Assembly: GCA_028713995.1 (NCBI GenBank)
Contig: JAQTNF010000004.1
Location: 17,563-81,562, forward strand
Source of the DNA: Deltaproteobacteria bacterium
GTDB lineage: Bacteria > Myxococcota_A > Polyangia > JAAYKL01
Reading direction: 5' to 3'
DNA: 64,000 nucleotides
This document shows, one piece after another, positions 53,899-63,665 of this stretch (the stretch's first letter is position 1; each line of letters begins with the position of its first letter). The notes under the pieces are model-generated. The model was not told the origin of the DNA. It searched no databases and worked only from the letters and a program-made list of their open reading frames with translations. Made by a program: the position numbers and the translations under genes.

Positions 53899-56800
53899 TT
53901 ACGAACGGGATCCGAGCGCAAGCCACAGGATCGTTGGTATAATCGAGGCAGCCGCTCCCCGGCTCTCAATCCCGCCGTACCCGATCACCGCACAACTGCA
54001 GGAGCCCGAGCCATCGTCGCCTGAGCCTGCATCTTCGGCCGTGTCCGTGTCGGCATCGCCATCCGAATCGGAGTCCGTGTCGGAGTCTGTATCGCCATCG
54101 CTGTCGGCGTCACCGTCCGTATCACTGTCGGTATCCCCGTCCGTGTCACTGTCGGTATCGCCATCGGTATCACCATCGGTGTCGCTCGAACCCGTGCTTG
54201 TAACCGTGTCCGTGTCGGTGCCCGCGTCCGCGCCCGCATCCGCGCCCGCATCGAAACCCGCGTCTAGGTCCGTGTCCGAATCATTGTCGGCGTCAGCGTC
54301 GGCGTCGGTGTCGGCATCACCATCAGTGTCAGCATCCGCATCGGTGTCGCCATCCGTATCGCCATCGGTGTCGCTGTCCGCATCGGCATCCGTGTCCCCG
54401 TCCGCGTCCGAATCGCCGTCCGTGTCGGCATCCGCGTCTGCATCCGCATCTCCACCGCTGTCCGTGTCGCCGTCCGAATCCGTGTCGGAATCGGCATCCG
54501 CGTCGGCGTCAGAATCAGAGTCGCTATCGGAGTCGGCATCACCACCCGCGTCGAAGCCCGCGTCGAACGGGATGTCCGTGCCTGTGTCCCAATCCGTATC
54601 ACCTGAATCGGTATCGTTGTCCGAGTCGGCATCGCCGTCCGAATCGGCATCGTTGTCCGTGTCCGAGTCGGCGTCGGTGTCCGTGTCCGCGTCTGCGTCT
54701 GCGTCGTTATCAGTGTCGGCATCGCTGCCGGTGTCCGTGTCCGTTCCTGTTCCAGCGTCGCTTCCTGCATCGATGCCCGCATCCGCAATCGGTATGTCTA
54801 CAACATAGACTCTAATATTCGTGTCCGCGCTCATGACCCCATTGTCGGCCCGAACCGTCACATCGCACACCCCAGTAAAGTCACGCACCGGATATAGCCC
54901 CAAATACTCGCCACCAGTGATAGTCGCACCACAGGATGAGTCTGTGGTCATGGGGATGGTGTAGACCAAACTGCCATCATCGTTCTTCTCATCCGTAACG
55001 TAGTTCCAGAGATCCACCGCCCTCTCGTCGGTCTCGTTCATTCCGACAAACACATCCGGAACACCCGTCCATTCGGGCACGCTTGCATCCCCTTCTACGG
55101 TAACGGTCACCACCTGTTCATCATAGCCTCCATCACTGTCACTAAGACGGAGCATGATTTGGTCACTGCCGATGACGCCGGTTGGGACTATTTCCATGAT
55201 ATCCCCGTCGATTATTACATCGACGAGGGACAGGTCTACATCGGATACACTCCACGTCAAATCCGCCCCGAAGTCCGTTTCATCCTTCTTGTAGTAGCCT
55301 ATGTCGATGTTCTTGTTCTGATCATTTGAAAGCGCGATATCGGGCACTGTAGGGTCGATTTCGGGATTGGTGTTCGCAGCGGCGACTTCGACGCTGCTGC
55401 TGGGTACCGAACACCCGGACTGATTGCATGCCGATATCCTGTAGTAGTAGGTCAGAGTCGGAACCAATCCGCTGGTATCACTGTATTTCGTGGCATCCAT
55501 GCCGATTGTTTCAATCGCTATCCACGGATCGCTACCCAATTTGCGCTCGACGACGAAAGTAGTTTCATTGCTCGAGTTGTCGACCCATTCCAGATCGACC
55601 TTGGCATTGCTCACCGCGTTGCCCGTGAGGCCGCTCGGTGCCGCGGGAATGGTGTAGCCAGCCGTTACGAAAGAGTTGACCTCGCTGCTCGCGGTCCCCC
55701 CTCTGTTGTCCCTGACGACCACCTTCCAGTAATACATCCTGTTGTATTCTAGACTATTCACCACCTCTGCCATGGTCGAGATTCCGAACGACAATCCCGA
55801 TGGGTCTGGGGTCGTCCCCAAATACACGTCCGACACGAGCGGATCGGAATCGGGGTCCGTCGCCGCCCATGTCAGGCTTGTCCCATTCACTGGCACTTCG
55901 AGGATGCCATCCGCAGGCGACATCAGAACTGGCTTGCTAGGCGGATTGTTGTCAGGCTCAGATGGCAAGCTCTGGTCCACGACAATCGACTCGAAATTGC
56001 TCCATGTGCTGTCTCCGGCGGACGAACTCGTCGCCTTCACCCTGAAGTAGTAGGTGTCGTCCTCGAGATCTTGGACCGTATAGGTGTCTTCTGCGGTGGA
56101 GTACGTGGACCAGAGGACGCTCTGCGTATTCCTGTATACCTGTATCTCGTAGCCGTCTGCGCAGGAATCTTGGCTCCAACTTAGAACGACATAATTGTTG
56201 GAGGTCGAGGCCCCGAGATCATACAATTCAGGAGCATCCGGACCGTACTGGCAAGGATCGGCGAGTACCAAGAATGCGCCTGACACGGAATATCCCTGAT
56301 TCCCTGATGTGTCATAGGCAGTGACTTTCATCATGTCGATTGTCGGATCAGCAATCCAGATCATCGTCCTTGCATCTCCGGCAACATTCTCGTCGATGGT
56401 AGCCCATGAGCTCGTGCTTGTATCGTATCCCTCGATCTTGAAGTAAGCCAAGCCAACATTGTCATAGGCTGTCCATTGCACCGTAACGGTGTCCCCGGAA
56501 ACGATCTGCTGCCCAGCGTATGGCACGGAAAGAGAGACCACCGGAGCCTGAACGTCTTGCGCCCCATCTGGCGCTGTGACTATTACTTTGATGTATCTTC
56601 TGTCGACCTTCCCTTTCTTGTCTCCCACTTCACAGTAGATTTCGTACTCGGTAGTCTTGTCAACCGTGGGCGCGGTCCACGAGACCGTCCGGAAATCGTT
56701 GCTGCAAGACGAATACTCACCGCTCGGCACCTGCCAGTAGTATGAGAGGCTATCCCCATCGGGATCCGTTGCGGCCGCGGCTAACTGGACGACGCCGCCG

Positions 56801-59118
56801 CTCTCCACAGTGCTTGGCTGTGCTGTCGCGCTCGTGAACTTGGGAGCGCGATTGTTGGGATAGTCCACGCCAAACGATATTTCGTACCGGTAGCCCACGG
56901 TCGTGCCAGAGCATTCGTCTTCAGGTATCATCGATGCCGTCTTGAACCAGATCGGAGCCCCGTTGTCATGATATCCGGCCGAAGCATTCGTTTCTACATA
57001 CGCTTTGTAGAACGTGTCGGGATTCAGTGCGGACAGGGCATAGGACCGTGCGCCCGCTGACAACGTGACGACGGTGCTGGATCCCACATTCGAGCCATCA
57101 CAACCGGTAGACTGCACGTAGGTGAGAGTCTGTCCGGAAATCCCGACCTGGGAGGACAGCGTCCACGCGAGGTCTGCCGCCGTAGCCGTCTCCAACACCG
57201 GGCACGTGCCCGCAGCAGGCGAAGTGAACACGGGAGCGGCCACCCATGTCGCCGGAGCCGCCGTCTTGAACCACACCTGATATCCGTTCGAGATGGATCC
57301 CGGCAGCGCGTTGGTGGCGACGTGCACCTTGTAGAAGGTGTCTGCTACAAGTCCTGTCAACCCGTAGGACCGCGCGCCGGCCGGGAGCGTGACCGCCGTG
57401 CTGGAGCCCACGTTCGAGCCGTCGCAACCCGTCGATTGCACGTAGGTTAGGGCCTGATCGGCTATCCCAGTCTGTGATGCCAACGTCCATGCGATGTCGG
57501 CCGTGTCCTCCGTGGACAAGGTTGGGCATGTGTCGTTCGTTGGAGAGGTGAAGACCGGCGCGGCCACCGGCCCTGCAGCGTTGAGGGCTACGCTGAACGT
57601 GGCGAGCAACGTTCCGCCCGTCCGGTCTTTGACCAAGGTTGTCACCGTGCCTGCGGTGTTCGGCGTGCAGTTGAGCGACCGGCTGGTCGAGGAGCCGGTC
57701 GTCGTGGTCGATGAAGTGCAGTTTGGAATGAAGAGCGCGAGCGTGCTCGGCAGATTGTTTCCTGTCACCGTGAACGTTGTATTGGTGCCCACCATCGCGG
57801 TCAATGGCGACAATGAGGCTACTGCAATTAGATCCACATCGTATGTCGCTAGCAGCGTCCCACCAGGCATATCCTTGACCAATGCGGTGACCGTGCCTGC
57901 CGCAAGAGGCGTGCATGTCAAGCTGCGACTGGTAGATGTGCCCGTGGTCGCGGTGTCTACTGTACAGTTGGGGATAAAAAGAGCCAGAGTACTCGGTAGC
58001 CCTGCACCCGTCACCGTAAAGGTCGTTGCAGTACCGACTGCGGCAACCAATGGAGAGAGGCCAGATATCGTAACAGTCGTGAAGCTGAACGTCGCAGACC
58101 AGCTCCCACCTTGCCCCGTGGTGGTGTTGCCGGCCCTGACATGCCAGTAGTACGTTGTCCCTTCCGCAAGAATCCCCGCGGGTATCGCATAAGACGTCGA
58201 CGATGTCGTCGCGTTGACGAGACATGTGCCAGGACACGTGGTCGAAGCGTCGGTTGTCAGAGCCGCGCTCGAGGTCGCCAGCTGTACTCGATAGGTGTTC
58301 GCGCCGGTCACTGTGCCCCAGCTCACAGTCGGCGTGGTCGCCTGCCCAGTGGCGCCGTTGGTCGGACTCGTGAGGCTTGGCGCTGGCAGCGCGGGGTATG
58401 CGGTCGTGAAGCTGAACGTCGCAGACCAGCTCCCACCTTGCCCCGTGGTGGTGTTGCCGGCCCTGACATGCCAATAGTACGTCGTCCCTGCCGCCAGGAC
58501 TCCCGCTGATACCGTATAAGATGTGGAAGACGTCGTCGCGTTGACGAGGCATGCGCCAGGACACGTGGTCGAAGCGTCGGTTGTCAGAGCCGCGCTCGAG
58601 GTCGCCAACTGTACCCGATAGGTGTTCGCGCCGGTCACTGTGCCCCAGCTCAGAGTCGGCGTGGTCGCCTGTCCAGTGGCACCGTTGGTCGGACTTGTGA
58701 GGCTTGGTGCAGGCAGAGGGGCGTATGCGGTCGTAAAACTCCGCGTCGTTGACCAATTCCCACCCTGGGTAGCGTTCCCTGCTCTAACATGCCAATAGTA
58801 CGTCGTCCCTGCCGCCAGGACTCCGGCTGATACCGTATAAGATGTGGAAGACGTCGTCGCGTTGACGAAGCATGCGCCAGGACACGTGGTCGAAGCGTCG
58901 GTCGTCAGAGCCGCGCTCGATGTAGCCAATTGAATTCGATACGTCGTTGCTCCTGTAACCACGCTCCAACTCAGTGTTGGCGTTGTCGATTGCCCAGTGG
59001 CGCCGTTTGCTGGGCTCGTGAGGCTTGGCGCGGGCAAAGGCGCCTGCGCTCTTGCTGTACCCGCAGCAATCAAGCAACAAACCACTGCCATTATCGACAA
59101 TAGTCTTATCTTTCCCAT
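53899..59118 (-). CDS. Giant exported multi-repeat surface protein with Asp/Ser/Thr tail
   Basis: This 1,739-residue protein starts at ATG 59118, sharing one base with the upstream stop (TGATG). A signal peptide ([22 protein letters not shown]) leads into three near-identical FN3-like repeats ([20 protein letters not shown] type). Two IPT-like repeats ([25 protein letters not shown] type) and two Cys-containing repeats with [15 protein letters not shown] follow. PKD, FN3 and cadherin-like parts come next. Residues about 1449-1693 are almost only Asp, Thr, Ser, Ala and Gly. The end ([12 protein letters not shown], then a weak hydrophobic stretch) resembles a MYXO-CTERM sorting signal lacking a strong basic tail. 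It is probably a cell-surface or secreted adhesin or enzyme scaffold, coupled to the SLH lipoprotein. Confidence 0.85.
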   Translation of the reverse strand: MGKIRLLSIMAVVCCLIAAGTARAQAPLPAPSLTSPANGATGQSTTPTLSWSVVTGATTYRIQLATSSAALTTDASTTCPGACFVNATTSSTSYTVSAGVLAAGTTYYWHVRAGNATQGGNWSTTRSFTTAYAPLPAPSLTSPTNGATGQATTPTLSWGTVTGANTYRVQLATSSAALTTDASTTCPGACLVNATTSSTSYTVSAGVLAAGTTYYWHVRAGNTTTGQGGSWSATFSFTTAYPALPAPSLTSPTNGATGQATTPTVSWGTVTGANTYRVQLATSSAALTTDASTTCPGTCLVNATTSSTSYAIPAGILAEGTTYYWHVRAGNTTTGQGGSWSATFSFTTVTISGLSPLVAAVGTATTFTVTGAGLPSTLALFIPNCTVDTATTGTSTSRSLTCTPLAAGTVTALVKDMPGGTLLATYDVDLIAVASLSPLTAMVGTNTTFTVTGNNLPSTLALFIPNCTSSTTTTGSSTSRSLNCTPNTAGTVTTLVKDRTGGTLLATFSVALNAAGPVAAPVFTSPTNDTCPTLSTEDTADIAWTLASQTGIADQALTYVQSTGCDGSNVGSSTAVTLPAGARSYGLTGLVADTFYKVHVATNALPGSISNGYQVWFKTAAPATWVAAPVFTSPAAGTCPVLETATAADLAWTLSSQVGISGQTLTYVQSTGCDGSNVGSSTVVTLSAGARSYALSALNPDTFYKAYVETNASAGYHDNGAPIWFKTASMIPEDECSGTTVGYRYEISFGVDYPNNRAPKFTSATAQPSTVESGGVVQLAAAATDPDGDSLSYYWQVPSGEYSSCSNDFRTVSWTAPTVDKTTEYEIYCEVGDKKGKVDRRYIKVIVTAPDGAQDVQAPVVSLSVPYAGQQIVSGDTVTVQWTAYDNVGLAYFKIEGYDTSTSSWATIDENVAGDARTMIWIADPTIDMMKVTAYDTSGNQGYSVSGAFLVLADPCQYGPDAPELYDLGASTSNNYVVLSWSQDSCADGYEIQVYRNTQSVLWSTYSTAEDTYTVQDLEDDTYYFRVKATSSSAGDSTWSNFESIVVDQSLPSEPDNNPPSKPVLMSPADGILEVPVNGTSLTWAATDPDSDPLVSDVYLGTTPDPSGLSFGISTMAEVVNSLEYNRMYYWKVVVRDNRGGTASSEVNSFVTAGYTIPAAPSGLTGNAVSNAKVDLEWVDNSSNETTFVVERKLGSDPWIAIETIGMDATKYSDTSGLVPTLTYYYRISACNQSGCSVPSSSVEVAAANTNPEIDPTVPDIALSNDQNKNIDIGYYKKDETDFGADLTWSVSDVDLSLVDVIIDGDIMEIVPTGVIGSDQIMLRLSDSDGGYDEQVVTVTVEGDASVPEWTGVPDVFVGMNETDERAVDLWNYVTDEKNDDGSLVYTIPMTTDSSCGATITGGEYLGLYPVRDFTGVCDVTVRADNGVMSADTNIRVYVVDIPIADAGIDAGSDAGTGTDTDTGSDADTDNDADADADTDTDADSDTDNDADSDGDADSDNDTDSGDTDWDTGTDIPFDAGFDAGGDADSDSDSDSDADADADSDTDSDGDTDSGGDADADADADTDGDSDADGDTDADADSDTDGDTDGDTDADADTDGDADTDADADADNDSDTDLDAGFDAGADAGADAGTDTDTVTSTGSSDTDGDTDGDTDSDTDGDTDSDTDGDADSDGDTDSDTDSDSDGDADTDTAEDAGSGDDGSGSCSCAVIGYGGIESRGAAASIIPTILWLALGSRS
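54040..54770 (-). repeat. Low-complexity GAC/TCC-type codon repeat
   Basis: About 730 bp are made of 6-bp-periodic codons for Asp-Ser, Asp-Thr and Asp-Ala pairs, with short exact blocks recurring many times. Every codon pair keeps the frame, so length can vary by slippage. The complementary strand shows pseudo-ORFs rich in Arg/Thr/Met that are not genes. Confidence 0.9.
58080..59040 (-). repeat. Three long direct repeats encoding FN3-like domains
   Basis: Three units of about 300 bp share long exact runs such as CAGGACACGTGGTCGAAGCG and CAGAGCCGCGCTCGA. The first two (lower coordinates) are the most alike. They encode the first domains of the giant surface protein and indicate recent internal duplication or homogenisation. 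Confidence 0.85.
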
Positions 59119-60944
59119 CACAGCCCCCCACCCATCAGTATGTATTTCGCTTCTCTTATCTTGGCATCTTCAAACGCTAAATCCACTATCTTCGCCGCCT
59201 CAGCGCGGTTCAGGCTGTTGGCAGGCCCAAAGGTCTTGTTCGGATATCCTTGAATGATTTTCTTTTTTACAAGAGTGTATACGTAGTCTGTATACCACGC
59301 ACCTTCTGGCACGTCTGGGAATGGTTCTATTGGTCTTTCGGCTATCACTGGCATATCAAAGGCATTAACGGTAATCTTGGAAGCTTCGTCGCGTTGCAGC
59401 GCATCGCCCGGCCTGAAACTGCTATTTCCTTCAATAATACCATTCTGATAAGCGAGCATGACAGGTTCATAGTACCATTCGTTCTCGGGAACATCGCTGT
59501 ACGGATTTACCAATGATTGATCTAATGTTCCTGTGAATCCCGGCAGTAGAAACGCTTGCTGTCGAGCGCGAATCACCATAGCGATAAACTCGGCTCGATT
59601 TACGTTTTGACTCCCATTGAACAACCCGCTCTCATCATCCCCCTTGATGATGTTGAGCATTTTTAGTCTATATGCGTATTGGAAGTACCAAGAATCCCAT
59701 GGTATGTCGGGGAAGTTACCTTCGGCTATCTTGGCAAAGAATATTTCGTACAACTTTGCCACGGCAACTATTGCGACAGGCAACAACGCTCTTGTCATCA
59801 ATGGGAGACGACTATTGATGTATTCGTCACGCTCATCTTGTAGACAGTCATTATAGAATATCAACGGTTCGTATGGATTGCAAACAGATTGGTAATTACC
59901 ATCGCATGATTCCAGTTCCGTCTTGTCGATTAGACCCCATCCAATTTCCTCATGCCATAGAGTATAATCAGGAGTCATTCCACCTAGAGGAAGCGCTGTT
60001 CCAGAGATGGTTTTGTAGTTGCTATTGCCATTCGCATCGTGGCTTGCAAAATACTGGGCTTTCTGTGCTGTGACCCAAAATAAATTAAAAAGAGGTTCAT
60101 AGTCTTGTGGAGGAATTGACGGAATCGGTACAGGCAATGGCATATCTTGTACCAATTGGTAAATGTCATTCACAACACGATCTTCTGCAACGTGTAGATT
60201 TCCCCCGTCTACAAACACTGACTGATAAACAGAAATATCTCTGCTATATGTCTCATAATTGTCCTTGCTCCATGAGTGGACTATGGCACCGAGTACATCA
60301 TTTAGATGAGCATCGTTATGAACATGAGCGGGAGTCGCGGCATCCGTCAGGAGATGAGCTACCCGACCAAGATTGAAATAGGCCCTGTTCTTGCGATTGG
60401 AAATGTAGTCGTCCAGAGCTTCATTAAAGAGCATTTTAGCTCTTTGATAATTGCTCCTGTAAAGCCCTAGCCCATCCCCGTATTCCCCTCCTTGAGGGTT
60501 GTCCGGATCCCAAAAATGCAAACACCATGGTTTACGTATATATTCTGACAAATCTTCGATGGGCAAACCAGTAATACCAAGCTGATCAACACAGTTATAT
60601 TGCGCGGAATTTTCCTGGTCCTCCTCGCCGGCACCGTCCAATATTCCCTCTCCGTCCTTGAAACCTTGGGTGTCCGGCTCTTCCACCTCGGGCCGATCTA
60701 TTCCCTGATAGTCCAACAATTCGGGAATATGAGGGCCCATAATATTTAATGCCTGCAGAGCCACCCAGGTATGGACCATGCCCGGCTTCTCGGAAGACAA
60801 AGCCTGTGAGGAGGAGCCTATGGTGGGCTTCTCCGCTTTCTTCTCTTGGCCCGTTTCCGAGCAGGCTGCGAAGAGGAGGAGAACAGGAAGAAGCAAGAGG
60901 GCCTTCGCGAGGAGCATGCCAATAGTACAGTCTGAAGGTTTCAT
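59118..60944 (-). CDS. Lipoprotein with phospholipase C-like region and three SLH domains
   Basis: This 608-residue protein uses ATG 60944, preceded by GGAGGGG; the track's longer start is unsupported. The lipobox is in LLLLPVLLLFAAC. Residues 75-400 include HTWVALQALNIMG and AYFNLGRVAHLLTDAATPAHVHNDAH, the His/Asp pattern of zinc-dependent phospholipase C/P1 nuclease-like folds. Residues 400-600 hold three SLH repeats (FPDIPWDSWYFQYAYRL, YSDVPENEWYYEPVMLAY, FPDVPEGAWYTDYVYTL). SLH domains bind cell-wall or surface polymers. It is the first gene of a pair with the giant repeat protein. GC is low for the window. Confidence 0.83.
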   Translation of the reverse strand: MKPSDCTIGMLLAKALLLLPVLLLFAACSETGQEKKAEKPTIGSSSQALSSEKPGMVHTWVALQALNIMGPHIPELLDYQGIDRPEVEEPDTQGFKDGEGILDGAGEEDQENSAQYNCVDQLGITGLPIEDLSEYIRKPWCLHFWDPDNPQGGEYGDGLGLYRSNYQRAKMLFNEALDDYISNRKNRAYFNLGRVAHLLTDAATPAHVHNDAHLNDVLGAIVHSWSKDNYETYSRDISVYQSVFVDGGNLHVAEDRVVNDIYQLVQDMPLPVPIPSIPPQDYEPLFNLFWVTAQKAQYFASHDANGNSNYKTISGTALPLGGMTPDYTLWHEEIGWGLIDKTELESCDGNYQSVCNPYEPLIFYNDCLQDERDEYINSRLPLMTRALLPVAIVAVAKLYEIFFAKIAEGNFPDIPWDSWYFQYAYRLKMLNIIKGDDESGLFNGSQNVNRAEFIAMVIRARQQAFLLPGFTGTLDQSLVNPYSDVPENEWYYEPVMLAYQNGIIEGNSSFRPGDALQRDEASKITVNAFDMPVIAERPIEPFPDVPEGAWYTDYVYTLVKKKIIQGYPNKTFGPANSLNRAEAAKIVDLAFEDAKIREAKYILMGGGL

Positions 60945-61006
60945 CATCCCCTCCACCGGCTTGGACTGTCGTAAGAACGCGGATACAGCAAGATGCAACA
61001 ATGTTG

Positions 61007-61036
61007 ATATTAATGGAATTGGCTCATTACTGTCAA
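61007..61036 (-). promoter_or_regulatory. Strong sigma-70-type promoter of the surface-protein operon
   Basis: On the minus strand TTGACA and TAATAT are 18 bp apart, about 60 bp ahead of the lipoprotein ATG. It is the most consensus-like promoter in the window. The region 60945-61266 has no gene. Confidence 0.7.
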
Positions 61037-61054
61037 TCGCTACTGTCAATCGCT
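61029..61054 (-). repeat. 13-bp tandem repeat duplicating the -35 box
   Basis: AGCGATTGACAGT occurs twice head to tail (minus strand). Each unit contains TTGACA; only the proximal one is correctly spaced to the -10 box. Confidence 0.85.
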
Positions 61055-61266
61055 TTGGCATTCCCACGGTGCGGTGCGCACGTAACGATCCACTTCCGTT
61101 CGCCCATGACGCCACCTCGGTTCGCTATTGGGTAGGACATGTTGCCACACTTAGGAGATGGCGAAAAAAGAGCGCGTGGAGTGATAAACATATAAATTGC
61201 GCATAGATGCGAGTGAAACCGGATGGACAAAACTGACCCGTGCGCCAGGGAAAGGCTCAGTATGAG

Positions 61267-62247
61267 TCAGTACTGCCCCGCCGCCTTGCGCAGCTCCGCG
61301 GCCACCATCTCCTTCAGGCTCTTGGGTCCCACGACCCTGGCGTTGGCGCCGAACGAGACCACCCAGTAGAGCGTCTCGTCGTTCACCGGCACCTTCATGG
61401 TGAGCCGCACCCGTCCGTTCTTTCGCACCTCGAGCTTCTGCGTGTGATGGTACTTGCGGTACTCCACGAACGGCCGCGTGCCGGCCGTGAACTCGATCTC
61501 CACCGGCTCGGGCTTGCCGGTCTGGATGTAAAGCGCGCTCTTCAGGAACTTCTCGGGCGTGTAGCTTTCGGGGTACTCGAACTTCTCCCCGCTCATCCAC
61601 TCCACGTCCGCCATGCGCTCGAGCGCGAAGCGGTAGATCTGCCCGCCCCACTCCTCGACCGCGGCGATGAGGTACAGCCCGCGCTTGAACGCCACGAGCG
61701 TGTACGGGTGCAGCACGAGGCTCGAGCGCGAACCGCTCGCGGCCACGTAGTCCACGCGGATCTTCTGCTCCTTCAAGAGCCCGGTCAGGCACCAGTCGAG
61801 CAGCTCGCGCTTCTTGGCTGGCAGCTTCTTGGGCCCCTCGTGCACGAGGAACAGCTTCTTGCAGAACTTCCGTGCCTGCTTCTGGTCCTCACGCCGGCTG
61901 AGCTGGCTCTCCACGCTGGAGAGCACGCGGTCGAAGCGCTCCTCGAGCGTGGTGCCCGCCAGGAAGTCGAAGAACGTGCGCCCCAGGAAGAGCGCCATCA
62001 CGTCGTGCAGGGTGTAGGTCACGCGCAGCTTCTGGCCGCGCACCGTGGCCTGCCACACCTTCTGGCCGTCGTCGCGCATCTCGGATACGAAGTCGAGCCC
62101 CATCTCCTCGAGCTCGTTGATGTAGCGGTTGGCCGTGCGCCGCGTGACGCCGTAGTCCTCGATGATGCGGCCGATGGTGAACCGTCCGCCGTCCTCGAAG
62201 CGGGCCTTCAGGTCCGTGAGCTTGCGTGCCTTGGTCCTGTCGTCCAT
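61267..62247 (-). CDS. WYL-domain transcriptional regulator
   Basis: This 326-residue protein uses the ATG at 62247, which has AAGGAGGAG 8 bp upstream; the track start at 62289 is less likely. The N-terminal winged helix (FTIGRIIEDYGVTRRTANRYINELEEMG) is of the HTH_11/DeoR type. The WYL part contains KIRVDYVAASG, LHPYTLVAFKRGLYLIAAVE and RFALERMADVEW, and the C-terminal WCX-like part ends the protein. WYL proteins are ligand-sensing repressors or activators, often in defence or DNA-damage contexts. A short palindrome, GACAG-ATG-CTGTC, lies 51 bp upstream of its start in the divergent region. Confidence 0.88.
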   Translation of the reverse strand: MDDRTKARKLTDLKARFEDGGRFTIGRIIEDYGVTRRTANRYINELEEMGLDFVSEMRDDGQKVWQATVRGQKLRVTYTLHDVMALFLGRTFFDFLAGTTLEERFDRVLSSVESQLSRREDQKQARKFCKKLFLVHEGPKKLPAKKRELLDWCLTGLLKEQKIRVDYVAASGSRSSLVLHPYTLVAFKRGLYLIAAVEEWGGQIYRFALERMADVEWMSGEKFEYPESYTPEKFLKSALYIQTGKPEPVEIEFTAGTRPFVEYRKYHHTQKLEVRKNGRVRLTMKVPVNDETLYWVVSFGANARVVGPKSLKEMVAAELRKAAGQY

Positions 62248-62297
62248 GGGTGTCTCCTCCTTGGATGCGGCCATGTTCTCACATCCCACGGCCTTGG

Positions 62298-62310
62298 GAC
62301 AGATGCTGTC
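62298..62310. promoter_or_regulatory. Short palindrome between WYL gene and divergent frame
   Basis: GACAG-ATG-CTGTC, 5-bp perfect arms with a 3-bp spacer, sits between the divergent starts at 62247 and 62352. It may be an autoregulatory operator for the WYL protein; the arms are short, so chance is possible. Confidence 0.3.
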
Positions 62311-62351
62311 TCACCGCTGGGTTAGGTTGGGGGTGTAGAGGAGGTGACGAG

Positions 62352-62786
62352 ATGGCGATCGACGTGATCATCACCGGTGAAGAGTGACTGAGGAAGGGCT
62401 CGAACAAGGACGTACGGACCTGCACATGGACGGCGTTCATGAACGGGAGCTGGACGCGCACGCGTCCCCTCCGTCCTGGCCGGTACAGGATCGCGACGCT
62501 CGACGGGCTCCTCGTGGGCGAGATCGTGGCCGTGAAGGACCCGGCCAACCCGAACCGCCTCGTCCTCAGCCAAGAGTGGAACGGGTGGTTCTGGTCGTTC
62601 CCCACGCCGCCGCCTCCTCAGCCCGTGCCACGTCCCGAGAACGAGGCTGTTTCGCCGCGACGGCCCATCCCGCCTCCCCATCTCCTCCCGCGACGCGTGG
62701 AGGCGGACGAGCACCCAAGGCCTTTGGAGGATGGGGACATGATCAACGTGATCCAGTTCCGGCGCACGGCAAAACGGCCCAGGTAG
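62352..62786 (+). pseudogene. Uncharacterised frame interrupted by an in-frame UGA
   Basis: From ATG 62352, with GAGGAGGTGA upstream, the frame reads MAIDVIITGEE, meets TGA at 62385, and continues in the same frame (LRKGSNKDVRTCTWTAF) into the track ORF starting at 62439. That ORF has MNGSWTRTRPLRPGRYRIATLDG, a WNGWFW motif and a Pro-rich tail. Third positions stay G/C-rich before and after the TGA, so coding selection seems to span it. It may be a recent nonsense mutation, an assembly error, or a 115-residue gene with internal start. No family is recognised. Confidence 0.55.
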
Positions 62787-62829
62787 CGTCTTTTCGCGGC
62801 GATCGGATAACACGATGAGGAGGTGAGCG

Positions 62830-62877
62830 ATGTTCGAGGTGAAATTGACGGGCGAGGAGGCGGGAGCAAAGGCATGA
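62830..62877 (+). CDS. 15-residue micro-ORF coupled to the RarA-like gene
   Basis: ATG 62830 follows GAGGAGGTGAGCG and encodes MFEVKLTGEEAGAKA, whose stop overlaps the next ATG (ATGA). Its first ten residues resemble the start of the interrupted frame 480 bp upstream (MAIDVIITGEE), and the ribosome sites are nearly identical. It may be a leader peptide, or the stump of a paralogue cut by insertion of the low-GC gene. Confidence 0.45.
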   Translation: MFEVKLTGEEAGAKA

Positions 62878-63467
62878 AACCGAAAACCGATTATACTATG
62901 GTCTGCGGAGAATACCCTCTTGATGAGGTTGTGTCGGCTCTGCAAAAAGATATCCGGCGTGGCAAAGAGAAAGAAGCGTTCTATTGGGCAAAGATTATGA
63001 TCGCGTCCGGGTATGATAACTATCTATGGAGACGGTTGATGGTGATTGCGGCTGAAGATATCGGCTTCCATGATAAAAGCGTCCTCCCTTTTGTTGTGGC
63101 TTGTTTTCAGGGGAATACTATTGCGATGGAAAAGTCAAAGGACAGCAAGACTGATTCCAACTTTATCGCCAACGCCGTCCTTGCCATGTGCAGGGCAACC
63201 AAGACAAGAGAAGCTTGTGATTTTGACAACATGGTTTCCGACATGATCGCCAAGGGAACGATGAAATTAGAAGTGCCTGAATACGCCGTTGATATGCACA
63301 CCAAACGAGGGCGGGAGCAAGGCAAGTATATTGGAGATCGTGGCGACGCGTTCTTTGAGACAGAAGGGCGCAAATTGTTTCCAGAGGCTCCTGTTGAGGG
63401 CGCATACAAAGAAGCAAGAGAGTATTGCGCCAGAATGAGCGGGATCAAACCGGATGCCCAAAGTTGA
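62874..63467 (+). CDS. Stand-alone RarA/MgsA C-terminal-domain-like protein
   Basis: This 197-residue protein resembles only the C-terminal, non-ATPase part of the AAA+ protein RarA/MgsA: DEVVSALQKDIRRGKEKEAFYWAKIMIASG, LMVIAAEDIGFHD and NFIANAVLAMCRATKTREACD are the helical segments of that domain. The ATPase core is absent. ATG 62874 (MKPKTDYTMVCG) is chosen; the GTG at 62823 is another option. GC is strikingly low compared with both sides, a sign of horizontal transfer. It may associate with single-stranded DNA-binding protein or a full RarA in trans; this is inference. Confidence 0.75.
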   Translation: MKPKTDYTMVCGEYPLDEVVSALQKDIRRGKEKEAFYWAKIMIASGYDNYLWRRLMVIAAEDIGFHDKSVLPFVVACFQGNTIAMEKSKDSKTDSNFIANAVLAMCRATKTREACDFDNMVSDMIAKGTMKLEVPEYAVDMHTKRGREQGKYIGDRGDAFFETEGRKLFPEAPVEGAYKEAREYCARMSGIKPDAQS

Positions 63468-63665
63468 TCAGGTGCAAGTAAACCCGGCTGTCACGTGGTC
63501 TCCCCCGGCCACGATGGCGCGCAGCGCCCACAGGCGCACCTGGTCGGCGCGCTCCCTGGACTCGGCCCTCTTGCCGTCCTTCTTGCTGCGCGCCTTGCTC
63601 TCCTTATTACCTGCCTCCCGCATCCCGTCCTCTTCGCGCGTCGCGCTTGCCTTCCCGCCGGTCAT
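63468..63665 (-). CDS. Small Lys/Arg/Glu-rich protein
   Basis: This 65-residue protein starts at ATG 63665, which overlaps the stop of the gene before it (ATGA). It reads MTGGKASATREEDGMREAG, has a highly charged middle (KESKARSKKDGKRAESRERADQ) and ends in a short hydrophobic-aromatic part. The track shows only a longer shadow form. No family is recognised. Its stop abuts the convergent RarA-like gene with no gap. Confidence 0.6.
   Translation of the reverse strand: MTGGKASATREEDGMREAGNKESKARSKKDGKRAESRERADQVRLWALRAIVAGGDHVTAGFTCT

Noticed and set aside
53985-54788. Arg/Thr/Met-rich minus-strand ORFs and Ser/Val-rich plus-strand ORF
   Set aside because: They are other frames of the Asp-codon repeat in the giant surface protein.
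62352-62440. Selenocysteine codon in the interrupted frame
   Set aside because: No SECIS-like hairpin is visible just after the UGA and the family is not a known selenoprotein.
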